The position numbers were made by a program, and so were the translations under genes. A stretch of 64,000 nt of DNA from Gracilimonas sp. Lineage in GTDB: Bacteria; Bacteroidota; Rhodothermia; Balneolales; Balneolaceae. The stretch is taken from the NCBI RefSeq assembly GCF_014762685.1, contig NZ_JABURM010000005.1:1798001-1862000 (forward strand). The letters run 5' to 3'. How positions within the stretch are numbered: the first letter of the stretch is position 1; every line of letters starts with the position of its first letter. This document shows, in pieces, positions 35,950-46,977 of this stretch. The notes under the pieces were generated by a model. It was not told the DNA's origin. It worked only from the letters and a program-made list of their open reading frames with translations, and made no database searches.

Positions 35950-37314
35950 TCATTCTAAAGAATAGCTCTTCTTCCATTCCCGGGCTATCAGAAAAGCCAT
36001 TTCCAGACTTTGCTCATAGTTAAGGCGAGGATCACAAAATGTTTCGTAATTGCGGTTCAATTCATCTTCTTCAAGGCCTTTAGCGCCGCCCACACACTCG
36101 GTTACATTATCACCGGTAAGTTCAAGGTGAACTCCTCCAAGATAACTTCCTTCAGAACGATGAATAGAAAATGCTGACCGCACTTCGCTGATAATATCAT
36201 CAAAATTCCGGGTTTTGATTCCGCCATCTGTGCTAAAAGTATTGCCATGCATAGGATCGGAACTCCAAACTACCGGAAATCCCTCACGCCGCACTGCCTT
36301 TATCAACTTGGGCAGTTCTTTTTCGATAAGATCTTTTCCAAAGCGGGTAATTAATACAATCTTACCTGCCTCATGATTTGGATTGAGTGTTTCAATAAGC
36401 TTCAGTGTTTCATCAATTTCATAAGGAGGACCAATTTTTATACCCACCGGATTATTGATCCCTTTAAAATATTCTACGTGAGCACCGTCCAAATCCCGGG
36501 TGCGATTGCCCAGCCAAACCATGTGAGCACTCAGGTTGAAATGCCCGGATTTTCGTGGTACAGGCCTGGTTTGTGCCGAATCATAGTATAAGTTCAGCGC
36601 TTCATGTGAAGTATAAAAATCTACTTTTTGAAGGGTTGTAAAGGTATCAGGAGCTATGGCTTCCACAAACCTAACTGCTTTAGTAATAGAAGTTACCATG
36701 TCCTCATATTCGGCATAGTATTCATTATTGCGCATGAAATCGAGCTCCCATTGCTCCGGGTGGTGAAGATCGGCAAACCCCTCATCAGCTAAAGCTCTTA
36801 AGAAATTCAGTGTGAGTCCTGCCTTGTGATAACCTTCCAGTAACCGTTCCGGGTCTGGCATACGAATACCTGATTCTGACTTAAAGCCATTAATCAAATC
36901 ACCCCGATAATTATGAATTTCTTTACCATCAACTGTTTCAAAATCATTAGATCGTGGTTTTGCATACTGCCCTGCAATTCTTCCTACTCGTAAAACCGGA
37001 GCTCCCATTTCATGAATTAAGATAAAGCTCATCTGTAAAAGCACCTTTACCATATTCACAATTTTGGGTGCTTTGGTTGCATCAAAGCTCTCGGCACAAT
37101 CTCCGCCCTGCAATAGAAATGCTTTTCCTGCTGCAACATCAGCAAGTTTAGATTTTAATGCTTCAATTTCCCACGAGGTAACCAGCGGGGGTAATGATTT
37201 GAGTGTTTGGTAGCTTTTCTCCAATTCATCCTGATTCGGATATTCCGGAAGTTGTTTTACCGGTTTATCTTTCCATGAGGTTGGAGACCAATTTTTGGGT
37301 ATTACTTCTTGCAT
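35950..37314 (-). CDS. class II 3-deoxy-7-phosphoheptulonate synthase (DAHP synthase)
   Basis: It condenses phosphoenolpyruvate and erythrose 4-phosphate in the first step of the shikimate pathway. The 454 residues match the plant-like type II family: start NWSPTSWKDKPVKQLPEYP, FLLQGGDCAESF with a metal-binding Cys, RVGRIAGQYAKPRS, KSGHFNLSAHMVWLGNRTR, and SDPMHGNTF and GGVHLELTGDNVTEC. No separate chorismate mutase domain is present. It diverges from the cyclase gene with a short gap. No aromatic leader peptide was found upstream. Confidence 0.95.
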   Translation of the reverse strand: MQEVIPKNWSPTSWKDKPVKQLPEYPNQDELEKSYQTLKSLPPLVTSWEIEALKSKLADVAAGKAFLLQGGDCAESFDATKAPKIVNMVKVLLQMSFILIHEMGAPVLRVGRIAGQYAKPRSNDFETVDGKEIHNYRGDLINGFKSESGIRMPDPERLLEGYHKAGLTLNFLRALADEGFADLHHPEQWELDFMRNNEYYAEYEDMVTSITKAVRFVEAIAPDTFTTLQKVDFYTSHEALNLYYDSAQTRPVPRKSGHFNLSAHMVWLGNRTRDLDGAHVEYFKGINNPVGIKIGPPYEIDETLKLIETLNPNHEAGKIVLITRFGKDLIEKELPKLIKAVRREGFPVVWSSDPMHGNTFSTDGGIKTRNFDDIISEVRSAFSIHRSEGSYLGGVHLELTGDNVTECVGGAKGLEEDELNRNYETFCDPRLNYEQSLEMAFLIAREWKKSYSLE

Positions 37315-37433
37315 AAAACTTATATTTGAAAGTGAGTGTGAAAACTATCGGTTTTTTAGGGTTAATGCTTAAAATTCTTACACATTGTATCACTCAATCA
37401 AATATATTAAGGGCAAAATCTAAGAATCTCACT

Positions 37434-38732
37434 ATGTTAGAAACAAAACCACGTATTTTAGTTGTAGATGATCATCCGGCTCTTGTAACACTTACAAGAC
37501 ATAAATTAATTCAAAAGGGGTACGAAGTACTTACCGCACAGAACGGTCAGGATGCCTTAGAACTGGCTCGTACCGAATATCCGGACCTCATTTTAAGTGA
37601 TGTTGACATGCCTGTCATGAATGGATTCGAGCTTTGTGAGCGTATAAAAAAAGATTCCAGGCTCAATAAAATCCCATTTATACTGGTGACTTCAATGGTG
37701 ACAACGGAGTATATCATGAAAGGGATTGAAGCCGGTACCGACAATTATCTAACCAAACCCTACGACGACGACACCCTTTATTCAAAAATTGAAGAACTTT
37801 TAGTAAACCCACCCCCTCCAATTAATAGCCTGAAAACGGTTGAAGTAAAAATTGAGGGCAAGAAATATGAAGTGCTGGCTGATTATTCACATTTGGTAAA
37901 TTTGTTGATTTCCACCTATAAAAATACGCTGGCACAAAACAATCAACTGAGTAGAATGCAGAGCGGATTAAATGCCGCCAACAAAGAACTTGAACTCACC
38001 AAACAAGAGCATGAGGAACTCATCCATAATATTTTTCCTGAAAAAATTGCGGAAAGTTTACTCGCCTATGGCACAGTGACTCCTGAACGATATAAAGATG
38101 CAACCATCATGTTTACGGATTTTTCCGGATTTACAAAAGTGGTTCCCCAATTAAGTCCGGAAAAATTAATCGAGAGTCTGTCTTTTTATTTTGATCAATT
38201 TGATGATTTTGCCGCACAACATAATTTAATCAAAATAAAAACCATTGGTGACAGCTATATGGCTGCCGGCGGTTTACCCGAGCGTAACTCAACACATCCT
38301 GTTGATACCATCCTCGCTGCACTTAAAATCACAGATTTCGTAAAAAACTTCGGAGAAAAAAATAAAAATAATGAAACCCCCTACCTTCCTATTCGCATTG
38401 GTATCCATACCGGTAAAGCTGTTGTGGGAGTGATTGGGAAAAAACGCTTTGCATACGATATCTGGGGTGAAACTGTAAACCTTGCTGCACGTTTGGAAGA
38501 ACATTCCGATCAGAACGCCATTAATATTTCTGAAGTGACCTATGAACGGGTTAAGGATTTCTTTGAATGTGAGAGCCGAGGAGATATAGACACCAAATAT
38601 ACCGGCAGGGTGCCTATGTACTTTGTTAAGCGGATTAAGTCGGAATTTTCAGAAGATGATGAAGGGCTTTTCCCGAACCGGCTTTTTATTCGAGAATATA
38701 ATTCCCTGCTAAGATCAAACGGACAGAGCTAA
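37434..38732 (+). CDS. response regulator-adenylate cyclase fusion
   Basis: The N-terminal receiver domain (about residues 5-125) has the phospho-acceptor Asp in LSDVDMP (about residue 55) and a conserved Lys in TKPYDD. A coiled-coil linker (about 150-195) follows. The C-terminal class III cyclase domain has metal-binding Asp residues in FTDFSGFT and IGDSYMAAGG, and the Lys (KIKTIGD) and Asp (YDIWGETVN) that favour adenine, so cAMP is the likely product. ATG 37434 (MLETKPRI) directly precedes the receiver; an upstream in-frame extension has no similarity. The length is 432 residues. No partner kinase is adjacent. Confidence 0.9.
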   Translation: MLETKPRILVVDDHPALVTLTRHKLIQKGYEVLTAQNGQDALELARTEYPDLILSDVDMPVMNGFELCERIKKDSRLNKIPFILVTSMVTTEYIMKGIEAGTDNYLTKPYDDDTLYSKIEELLVNPPPPINSLKTVEVKIEGKKYEVLADYSHLVNLLISTYKNTLAQNNQLSRMQSGLNAANKELELTKQEHEELIHNIFPEKIAESLLAYGTVTPERYKDATIMFTDFSGFTKVVPQLSPEKLIESLSFYFDQFDDFAAQHNLIKIKTIGDSYMAAGGLPERNSTHPVDTILAALKITDFVKNFGEKNKNNETPYLPIRIGIHTGKAVVGVIGKKRFAYDIWGETVNLAARLEEHSDQNAINISEVTYERVKDFFECESRGDIDTKYTGRVPMYFVKRIKSEFSEDDEGLFPNRLFIREYNSLLRSNGQS

Positions 38733-38850
38733 ATTTTCCGGGACTCAACAGCACAATTCTTGCTTCATTATTTTTTAAAAAGGAATGGAAGAATTCGGGT
38801 CGTTGTTTTTGTATTTTTCATAGTTCTGAAATTCAAAAATCAAAGAGACT

Positions 38851-41688
38851 TTGCAGCATAACATTGTAGTACGAGGGGCTCGCGAACATAACCTCAAAAA
38901 TATTGATATCGATATTCCCCGTGATCAGCTTGTGGTCATAACCGGGCTTTCCGGATCGGGGAAATCATCACTGGCTTTTGATACTATTTACGCCGAAGGT
39001 CAGCGGCGATTCCTGGAATCTCTTTCTGCTTATGCCCGTCAATTTCTGGGAATGATGGAACGGCCGGCCGTAGATTTTATCGATGGCTTGTCACCTGTTA
39101 TTTCCATCGATCAAAAAACTACTAACCGAAATCCACGCTCTACGGTGGGAACCGTAACCGAAATTTATGATTTCCTTCGATTACTTTATGCCCGGGTTGG
39201 AATTCCATATTCCTACAAAACCGGAAATAAAATGGAAAAACAATCAGCGGATCAGGTAGTACAGACTATCATGGATATGCCGGAAGGAACCAAGGCCTAT
39301 TGTCTGGCTCCGGTGGTTCGCGGGAGAAAAGGACACTATCGTGAACTCTTTGAGCAAACCATCAAACAAGGCTTTGTAAGTGCCCGAATTGACGGAGAGT
39401 TTCATGACCTGGAAAAAGACATGAAACTGGATCGATACAAAACCCACAACATTGAAGTGGTAGTAGACCGTTTTGTAATCTCTCCAAAAAGTGAAAAACG
39501 TATTGCTGAAAGCATTCGCCTGGCCCTAGAAATGGCTGACGGGAATGTAATTCTTGCCATTAAAGACGGAGATGAGATCAAGGACAAGCTCTACTCACAA
39601 AACCTTTTTGATCCGGAAAGCGGGGTGGCATATGAAGATCCTGCCCCCAATCTTTTTTCATTTAATTCACCCTACGGAAATTGCCCAAAATGTGAAGGAC
39701 TGGGATATACTTATGATGTAAGCTGGGAATTGCTGGTTCCCAATAAAGAACAAACTATAGAAGAGGGCGGAATTCGCTTCCTTGGTGCACCTAGAGATAT
39801 TTTCGTATTCAAACAGCTTAAGGCTATTCTTAACTCCTTTGATCTGGATTTTGAAACTCCGCTTAAGGATTTTCCCGATGAAGCCTTGAATATCATTTTA
39901 CACGGTAGCGGTGATAAAAAATATTCTGTCAGCTACGATTTCAAAGACAACTCCGTAACCTACAAGCATAAGTTTGAAGGACTTCGAAATACTATTATAG
40001 ACCAATATCATAACAGCAAATCTAATAAGCAGCGGGACAAGGCAAAAGCCTTCATGGATAAAGTGACATGTCCTGAATGCAACGGCGGACGCTTAAACAA
40101 AGAAGCCCTATCCTACAAAATTGACGGGTATAATATTCACGATCTTGTCCAAAAAGACATTCAACAGCTAAGAGATACACTTTACGGCATCAACCTGACC
40201 GAAAGACAACAAACGATCGGCAATCAGGTGCTGAAGGAAATCCGTGACCGTTTGGACTTTCTGCTGAATGTAGGACTGAATTACCTAAGCTTAGACCGTG
40301 AAGCCCAGTCTTTGAGCGGCGGTGAAGCCCAGCGAATTCGATTAGCTACCCAAATAGGAACTCAGCTGGTAGGTGTACTTTACATTTTAGATGAACCCAG
40401 CATCGGGCTTCATCAACGCGATAACATCAAGCTTATCAAGTCACTGGAAACATTGCGGGATTTGGGGAATTCAGTTATAGTGGTTGAACATGATCGCGAA
40501 ACTATTGAGCATGCCGATTTTGTGGTAGATTTGGGCCCCGGAGCCGGTGTAAATGGCGGACACATCGTAACCTCAGGCAAACCTGAGGAACTTGACCCCG
40601 ACTCCGATACTGCCAAGTTTTTAAGAGATGAAGAAGCGATTGCCATCCCTGAGAAAAGAAGAAATGGAAATAAAAAATCCATCACAGTTAAAAATGCGCG
40701 CGGCCACAATTTGAAAAACCAGGATATGGAAATTCCTTTGGGGAAATTTATTGCAGTAACCGGTGTAAGTGGAAGCGGTAAAAGTTCACTTATTAATCAA
40801 ACACTGGTTCCTATTCTGTCTAACTATTTTTATAAATCCAAAACGGTGCCACTGCCTTACGATTCTATTAAAGGAATCGACAACCTGGATAAAATTATTT
40901 CCATTGATCAAAGTCCTATTGGCCGAACCCCAAGATCAAATCCCGGAACTTATACCAAAGTATTTGACCATGTGCGGCGGTTATTTGCTGAACTGCCCGA
41001 ATCCAAAATTCGCGGTTACGATCAGGGGCGCTTTTCTTTTAATGTGAAAGGTGGGCGGTGTGAATCTTGTAATGGGGATGGAGTTCGTAAAATTGAAATG
41101 AACTTCCTTCCGGATGTATATGTGACCTGCGAAACCTGTAATGGGAAACGATACAATAGGGAGACACTTGAGATCTACTATAAAGGGAAAAACATTTCAG
41201 ACGTACTGAAGATGCCTATTAGTCAAGCTGCTGAATTTTTTGATGCCCAACCCGCTATCAGCCGAATTTTAGGAACACTCACCGATGTAGGACTGGGTTA
41301 TCTCACGCTGGGACAATCCAGCACTACTCTTTCCGGCGGTGAGGCACAACGAATTAAGCTTGCCCGTGAACTTTCCAAAGTAGGCACCGGTGATACTCTC
41401 TATGTAATGGATGAGCCCACAACCGGCCTTCATTTTCAGGATGTGAGAATGCTGGTGGATGTTATTCAGCGATTAGTAAATAAAGGAAATACCGTAATGG
41501 TGATTGAGCACAACCTTGACCTTATAAAAGCTGCAGATTGGATTATTGATTTAGGGCCTGAGGGCGGTGCCAGCGGTGGGGAAATAATCGCTACCGGAAC
41601 TCCGGAAGAAATTGCCACAATAAAGCATTCTTACACCGGTCAATTTCTCAAAGAAGAATTTGACCGGCTGCGAAAAGTAACTGCATAA
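38851..41688 (+). CDS. uvrA: excinuclease ABC subunit A
   Basis: UvrA is the damage-recognition ATPase of nucleotide excision repair. The 945 residues contain two ABC modules: Walker A GLSGSGKSS near residue 32 and GVSGSGKSS near 638, with SLSGGEAQR and TLSGGEAQR signatures. Two zinc modules are visible as CPKCEGLG...CPECNGG and CESCNGDG...CETCNGK. The start appears to be TTG 38851 (LQHNIVVRGAREHNL), since the conserved N-terminus begins here and no ATG is nearby. It is not linked to uvrB or uvrC here. Confidence 0.97.
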   Translation: MQHNIVVRGAREHNLKNIDIDIPRDQLVVITGLSGSGKSSLAFDTIYAEGQRRFLESLSAYARQFLGMMERPAVDFIDGLSPVISIDQKTTNRNPRSTVGTVTEIYDFLRLLYARVGIPYSYKTGNKMEKQSADQVVQTIMDMPEGTKAYCLAPVVRGRKGHYRELFEQTIKQGFVSARIDGEFHDLEKDMKLDRYKTHNIEVVVDRFVISPKSEKRIAESIRLALEMADGNVILAIKDGDEIKDKLYSQNLFDPESGVAYEDPAPNLFSFNSPYGNCPKCEGLGYTYDVSWELLVPNKEQTIEEGGIRFLGAPRDIFVFKQLKAILNSFDLDFETPLKDFPDEALNIILHGSGDKKYSVSYDFKDNSVTYKHKFEGLRNTIIDQYHNSKSNKQRDKAKAFMDKVTCPECNGGRLNKEALSYKIDGYNIHDLVQKDIQQLRDTLYGINLTERQQTIGNQVLKEIRDRLDFLLNVGLNYLSLDREAQSLSGGEAQRIRLATQIGTQLVGVLYILDEPSIGLHQRDNIKLIKSLETLRDLGNSVIVVEHDRETIEHADFVVDLGPGAGVNGGHIVTSGKPEELDPDSDTAKFLRDEEAIAIPEKRRNGNKKSITVKNARGHNLKNQDMEIPLGKFIAVTGVSGSGKSSLINQTLVPILSNYFYKSKTVPLPYDSIKGIDNLDKIISIDQSPIGRTPRSNPGTYTKVFDHVRRLFAELPESKIRGYDQGRFSFNVKGGRCESCNGDGVRKIEMNFLPDVYVTCETCNGKRYNRETLEIYYKGKNISDVLKMPISQAAEFFDAQPAISRILGTLTDVGLGYLTLGQSSTTLSGGEAQRIKLARELSKVGTGDTLYVMDEPTTGLHFQDVRMLVDVIQRLVNKGNTVMVIEHNLDLIKAADWIIDLGPEGGASGGEIIATGTPEEIATIKHSYTGQFLKEEFDRLRKVTA

Positions 41689-41747
41689 ATAACTTTATAA
41701 TTTTCTTGTTCACAATGGATGAATTGTTGTTTATATTTTGAAACTGA

Positions 41748-42302
41748 ATGAAATTCTTTCGCACACATATCACCCAGTCTTTCAATATAGGCTTATTGCT
41801 CGTTGGGCTCGTTTTTTATTTTATAAAACCGGTTAGTAATCATTCCGAGCATGATGCTTTTGCTGTTTGGTTGCAATCCAATTTAAAATCAAACACCAAT
41901 GATAATGTTGCAGATCAAATTCGCGGGCTTTCAACTGCCAATGTGGAGCTGGAGTCTGTAATTCGCGAAGCCTCGGCTCTTGTAAAAGCCTATGCAGATG
42001 ATTTTGAACTCCCGGTTGATAAGCAGTCTCAAGACGAGAACGAAGTTTTTCAAGTACTTTTAAAAGAATGGAAGGATTATCAAAATTCTTCTACCGGCAT
42101 GGGTAAAGCTGTGATAATCAAACAGGCACAATCCCATTCTGTACTGCCTGTAGATGGGCTTGCTTTCGGCGGAAAATCGCCCGTTCAGCAGTATGATATT
42201 TCTCCATCAGTTTTAAATACTGCTTTTGAACAAATTACCCTTCCCTCATTTAATTATTACATTTCCCCTCTTTCCGGCGGAATGGCTATCAATGCCCCAT
42301 AG
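41748..42302 (+). CDS. uncharacterised protein with one N-terminal membrane helix
   Basis: No family recognised. The 184 residues start with a basic stretch and a single hydrophobic helix (FNIGLLLVGLVFYFI), followed by a soluble domain of about 150 residues. This contains a helical part (LESVIREASALVKAYADDF, VFQVLLKEWKDYQ) and a C-terminus rich in Ser/Tyr/Pro (SFNYYISPLSGGMAINAP). The helix lacks a clear signal cleavage site. It lies between uvrA and secD, read in the same direction. The 144-bp gap to secD shows no terminator. Confidence 0.68.
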   Translation: MKFFRTHITQSFNIGLLLVGLVFYFIKPVSNHSEHDAFAVWLQSNLKSNTNDNVADQIRGLSTANVELESVIREASALVKAYADDFELPVDKQSQDENEVFQVLLKEWKDYQNSSTGMGKAVIIKQAQSHSVLPVDGLAFGGKSPVQQYDISPSVLNTAFEQITLPSFNYYISPLSGGMAINAP

Positions 42303-42446
42303 GCTAATCGGGCAAAACATACTCAATTTCTATTTAAACGATAGCAGAAAGCAGAAAAAGGCTTCAGCTGATATTAATGCTGATCACTTTATTTTTGAGC
42401 TCACTCTTATCTATCAAAATTTTTCAAACTATAAAATTTAATTACC

Positions 42447-44252
42447 ATGCAAGGAAACGGATTTAAAATTGGTTGTATAGTGGCCTTTTTAGCCCTTACA
42501 ATTTATTATCTCTACCCAACTTTACAGTGGAATCTAGAGCAAAACTACATTGAACAACTAAGCCCCTCTGAAGCGGCTCAGTACGAAGAAGAAAACCAGG
42601 AAAAACTGGAGAGTCTTAGAGAAAACATCCTCTCTTTGGGGCTTGACCTCCAGGGTGGAATGCACGTAACGTTAGAAGTAGGTGTGCCACAGCTGGTTTT
42701 AGAATTAGCCGGTGATAATGCAGACGAATTACTTTCTGATGTAATTAGCACGGCTAGCGAACGGTCAATAGAAAACAACAGTGACTTTATCGATGAAATG
42801 GTTGCTGAGTTTGAATCCAGAGACCCGGATGCACGTCTCAGCCGTTATTATAGAAACGATGCAATGGATATTACCCGTCGTTCTACCAATGAAGAAATTG
42901 CAACATTTCTTAAAACGCAAAGAACCTCCGCTTTAGATAGGGCTATTGAAATTATTCGTACACGTGTTGACCGTTACGGTGTAACCGAGCCCTCTATTTT
43001 GAAGCAAGGGAATAACCGAATCGTAGTTGAGCTTCCCGGAGTAGAAGACAAGGAACGTGTTCGCAGCCTCCTGAAAGGTACTGCACGTCTCGAATTCCGC
43101 CTGGCAGCGGATGCAGAAGAATTTCGTTCTTTTGTAAATCAGCTTTATGAATACTACGAAACCTACCAGGAAACAGATTCCGATACCCTTGACAATCAAT
43201 TCAGTCCACTTGAAGAAGTATTGGTTCCGGCACAAAGTCCTTATTTGGTAGGATATGCCACTCCTGAGGATACTGCCCGGGTAATGGATTTGCTGAAAAC
43301 AGAAGATATTCAGCGAATGATGCCAAGAAATACCACCGTAATGTGGAGTGCCAACCCTCTTCCCGGACAAGATGGTTCAGACCTTTATCAATTGATTGGA
43401 GTCCGTACTCAAATTGAACTGACAGGCGATGTAATTGAAGCAGCAAGTGTTCAATTCGACCCCGCTACCAACGTCCCTGAGGTATCCATGAGCATGAATA
43501 GCGACGGTGCCCGTAAATGGGGACGCATAACCGGAGCCAATATTGGCAAACCGGTTGCTATTGTATTGGATGGGTTTGTGTTTTCTTATCCTAATGTTCA
43601 AACCAAAATCTCAAATGGCCGTTCCTCTATCACAGGATTGGATGGCATTGAGGAAGCAGAAGATTTGGTAAACATCCTGCTTTCAGGTGCACTGCCCGCT
43701 CCACTCGAAATTCTTGAAGAACGTACGGTAGGAGCAACTCTGGGTGCTGAGTCAATCAGCGCCGGATTGAATTCCATCCTGGTTGGATTAGGTATTGTCG
43801 CCATATTTATGATTGTCTATTACCGCACCGGAGGAGGAATTGCTGATTTGGCTCTGCTGCTGAACATTATTTTCATCCTTGGTATCCTCGCCGCTTTCAA
43901 AGCAACACTTACCTTGCCGGGTATCGCAGGTATTGTATTGACCATCGGTATGGCCGTGGATGCCAACGTGCTGATTTTTGACCGTATTCGTGAAGAACAA
44001 CGCACCGGAAAAACACTAAAGGCATCCATTGAAGCCGGGTATGCAAATGCCATGAGTGCTATTGTTGATGCTAACGTAACCACCTTTTTCGTAGCTATTA
44101 TCCTCTTCAGTTTTGGAGTTGGCCCGATCAAAGGATTTGCGGTAACACTGATGGCCGGTATTGTAGCCTCATTGTTTAGCGCTATTGTAATCACCCGCGT
44201 TGTTGTGGATTATCTGACCCAGGCAAAGAAAAACGTTGTCAGCTTCGGTTAA
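42447..44252 (+). CDS. secD: protein translocase subunit SecD
   Basis: SecD works with SecF to pull exported proteins across the inner membrane using the proton gradient. The 601 residues have an N-terminal helix, the LGLDLQGGMHV motif, a large periplasmic P1 region (VDRYGVTEPSILKQGNNRIVVELPG), then five helices with AGLNSILVG, GMAVDANVLIFDRIREE and NVTTFFVAI. SecD and SecF are separate genes here (gap 39 bp), unlike some Bacteroidetes that carry a SecDF fusion. Confidence 0.96.
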   Translation: MQGNGFKIGCIVAFLALTIYYLYPTLQWNLEQNYIEQLSPSEAAQYEEENQEKLESLRENILSLGLDLQGGMHVTLEVGVPQLVLELAGDNADELLSDVISTASERSIENNSDFIDEMVAEFESRDPDARLSRYYRNDAMDITRRSTNEEIATFLKTQRTSALDRAIEIIRTRVDRYGVTEPSILKQGNNRIVVELPGVEDKERVRSLLKGTARLEFRLAADAEEFRSFVNQLYEYYETYQETDSDTLDNQFSPLEEVLVPAQSPYLVGYATPEDTARVMDLLKTEDIQRMMPRNTTVMWSANPLPGQDGSDLYQLIGVRTQIELTGDVIEAASVQFDPATNVPEVSMSMNSDGARKWGRITGANIGKPVAIVLDGFVFSYPNVQTKISNGRSSITGLDGIEEAEDLVNILLSGALPAPLEILEERTVGATLGAESISAGLNSILVGLGIVAIFMIVYYRTGGGIADLALLLNIIFILGILAAFKATLTLPGIAGIVLTIGMAVDANVLIFDRIREEQRTGKTLKASIEAGYANAMSAIVDANVTTFFVAIILFSFGVGPIKGFAVTLMAGIVASLFSAIVITRVVVDYLTQAKKNVVSFG

Positions 44253-44291
44253 TCATCAATAAGAAATTTAAATAACTAAAGGAATATTATT

Positions 44292-45203
44292 ATGAGATGG
44301 TTTGAAACACCAAATTTTAACTTTACCGGAAGCCATAAGATAGCGTACGTTATTTCCGCTGTTTTATTTTTGGCTTCAGTTACCGCAATTTTAACACAAG
44401 GATTGCAATACGGCATTGATTTTAAAGGCGGAAAAGAATTCGTTCTTGATTTTCAGGATGCCGTAAATGTAGTAGAAATGCGTTCCAGCCTGAGCGAGCC
44501 TTTGGGTGCTGCTCCCGAAATCAAGCTTTACGGTTCAGACAGTGAAGTACTGATTCGTACTGACAATGAAGGTGAAATCAGTGAAGTTCAACGGATAATT
44601 ACCTCAAATGTAGCGGAGCTGTATCCCGATAACCCTGCCAATGTGATAAAAACAGATGTGGTAGGGCCCCGGTTTGCAGAAGATCTAAAATGGGGTGCGT
44701 TACAAGCGGTCATTTATGCCATTGTAATCATCTTCATTTATATCTTAATTCGGTTTCGAAACTGGACCTTTTCAGCCGGTGCGGTAGCCGCCCTTGTTCA
44801 TGACGTGGTGATCGTACTTGGGGTATTTACTATCCTCGCTGATCTGGTCCCATTTAGTTTACAAATTGATCAGGCCTTGATCGCTGCATTCCTGACCATC
44901 GTTGGTTATTCTCTTAACGATACCGTAGTTGTTTTTGACCGTATTCGTGAGAATTCCAATGTACATAAAGGAATGGATTTCACACCGATGGTAAACAAAA
45001 GTTTAAATGATACATTAAGCCGTACCGTTATAACTTCCATTACCACCTTGTTTGTGGTGCTTGTGCTGTTTATTTTCGGCGGTGAGGTGTTAAAAGGCTT
45101 TTCTTTTGCCCTCTTAATCGGTATCGTATTGGGTACATACAGTTCATTGTTTGTAGCCAGCGCGTTGGTGGTAGAACTCGAAAAACGTACCAAAAAATCT
45201 TAA
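44292..45203 (+). CDS. secF: protein translocase subunit SecF
   Basis: SecF is the partner of SecD. The 303 residues show the first helix, the GIDFKGGKEFVLDF motif, VVGPRFAEDLKW and the conserved helix 4-5 segment YSLNDTVVVFDRIREN, ending with SSLFVASALV. ATG 44292 lies 10 bases behind an AAAGGA ribosome site. A STAS-domain gene follows after 22 bp and may share the transcript. Confidence 0.96.
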   Translation: MRWFETPNFNFTGSHKIAYVISAVLFLASVTAILTQGLQYGIDFKGGKEFVLDFQDAVNVVEMRSSLSEPLGAAPEIKLYGSDSEVLIRTDNEGEISEVQRIITSNVAELYPDNPANVIKTDVVGPRFAEDLKWGALQAVIYAIVIIFIYILIRFRNWTFSAGAVAALVHDVVIVLGVFTILADLVPFSLQIDQALIAAFLTIVGYSLNDTVVVFDRIRENSNVHKGMDFTPMVNKSLNDTLSRTVITSITTLFVVLVLFIFGGEVLKGFSFALLIGIVLGTYSSLFVASALVVELEKRTKKS

Positions 45204-45225
45204 TTACTTAAACGACAGGAAATCT

Positions 45226-45567
45226 ATGAGCTTTAATACATCAGAACGCTACAACAGCGTGGTTATCGAATTTAAAGGAAACGTAATGGGTGGCCCTGAT
45301 GCGGTTAGTCTGAACGAAAAATTGCATGAACTCATCGATGCCGGAAAAATCAATGTTGTGGTTGACCTCGGCAAAGTGAAATTCATGAACTCTTCAGGCC
45401 TTGGTATGCTAATTGGGGCACTTACCACCATGCGTAAAGCCGGTGGAGACCTCCGTATAGCCAATGCAACAGATAAAATCGAAAGCCTGTTGATCGTTAC
45501 TAAGTTAATTACGGTATTCAAGCACTTTAAATCAGTGGAAGAAGCCGCAGAATCATTCGAAGAATGA
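45226..45567 (+). CDS. STAS-domain anti-sigma-factor antagonist-like protein
   Basis: The 113 residues form a stand-alone STAS domain like SpoIIAA/RsbV. The phosphorylatable Ser region is MNSSGLGML near residue 60. Such proteins switch partner kinases or sigma factors through phosphorylation by an HPK/RsbW-type kinase. No such kinase or phosphatase is next to it; the neighbours are secF and purA. It may be co-transcribed with secDF, and a terminator follows at 45594. STAS-fold identity is good, its partner unknown. Confidence 0.88.
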   Translation: MSFNTSERYNSVVIEFKGNVMGGPDAVSLNEKLHELIDAGKINVVVDLGKVKFMNSSGLGMLIGALTTMRKAGGDLRIANATDKIESLLIVTKLITVFKHFKSVEEAAESFEE

Positions 45568-45587
45568 TAACCTGAAATTAAAATTGA

Positions 45588-46904
<1,317 letters not shown>

Positions 46905-46945
46905 GAAATGGCCTCCGGAGGTTTCTGGTTTTCACTGAGTTCTCT

Positions 46946-46971
46946 CCTTCCCAACTTTTCGGTTGGGAAGG
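46946..46971. other. hairpin between purA and the sulfotransferase-like gene
   Basis: CCTTCCCAAC (46946-46955) pairs perfectly over 10 bp with 46962-46971 around TTTTCG. There is no T run on either strand. A 10-bp palindrome, CCTCCGGAGG, lies at 46912-46921. It probably marks the ends of the two converging genes. Confidence 0.5.
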
Positions 46972-46977
46972 AAACTA

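Noticed and set aside
37315-37433. Aromatic amino acid leader peptide before the DAHP synthase gene
   Set aside because: No Phe/Tyr/Trp-rich short frame with a terminator was found in the divergent gap.
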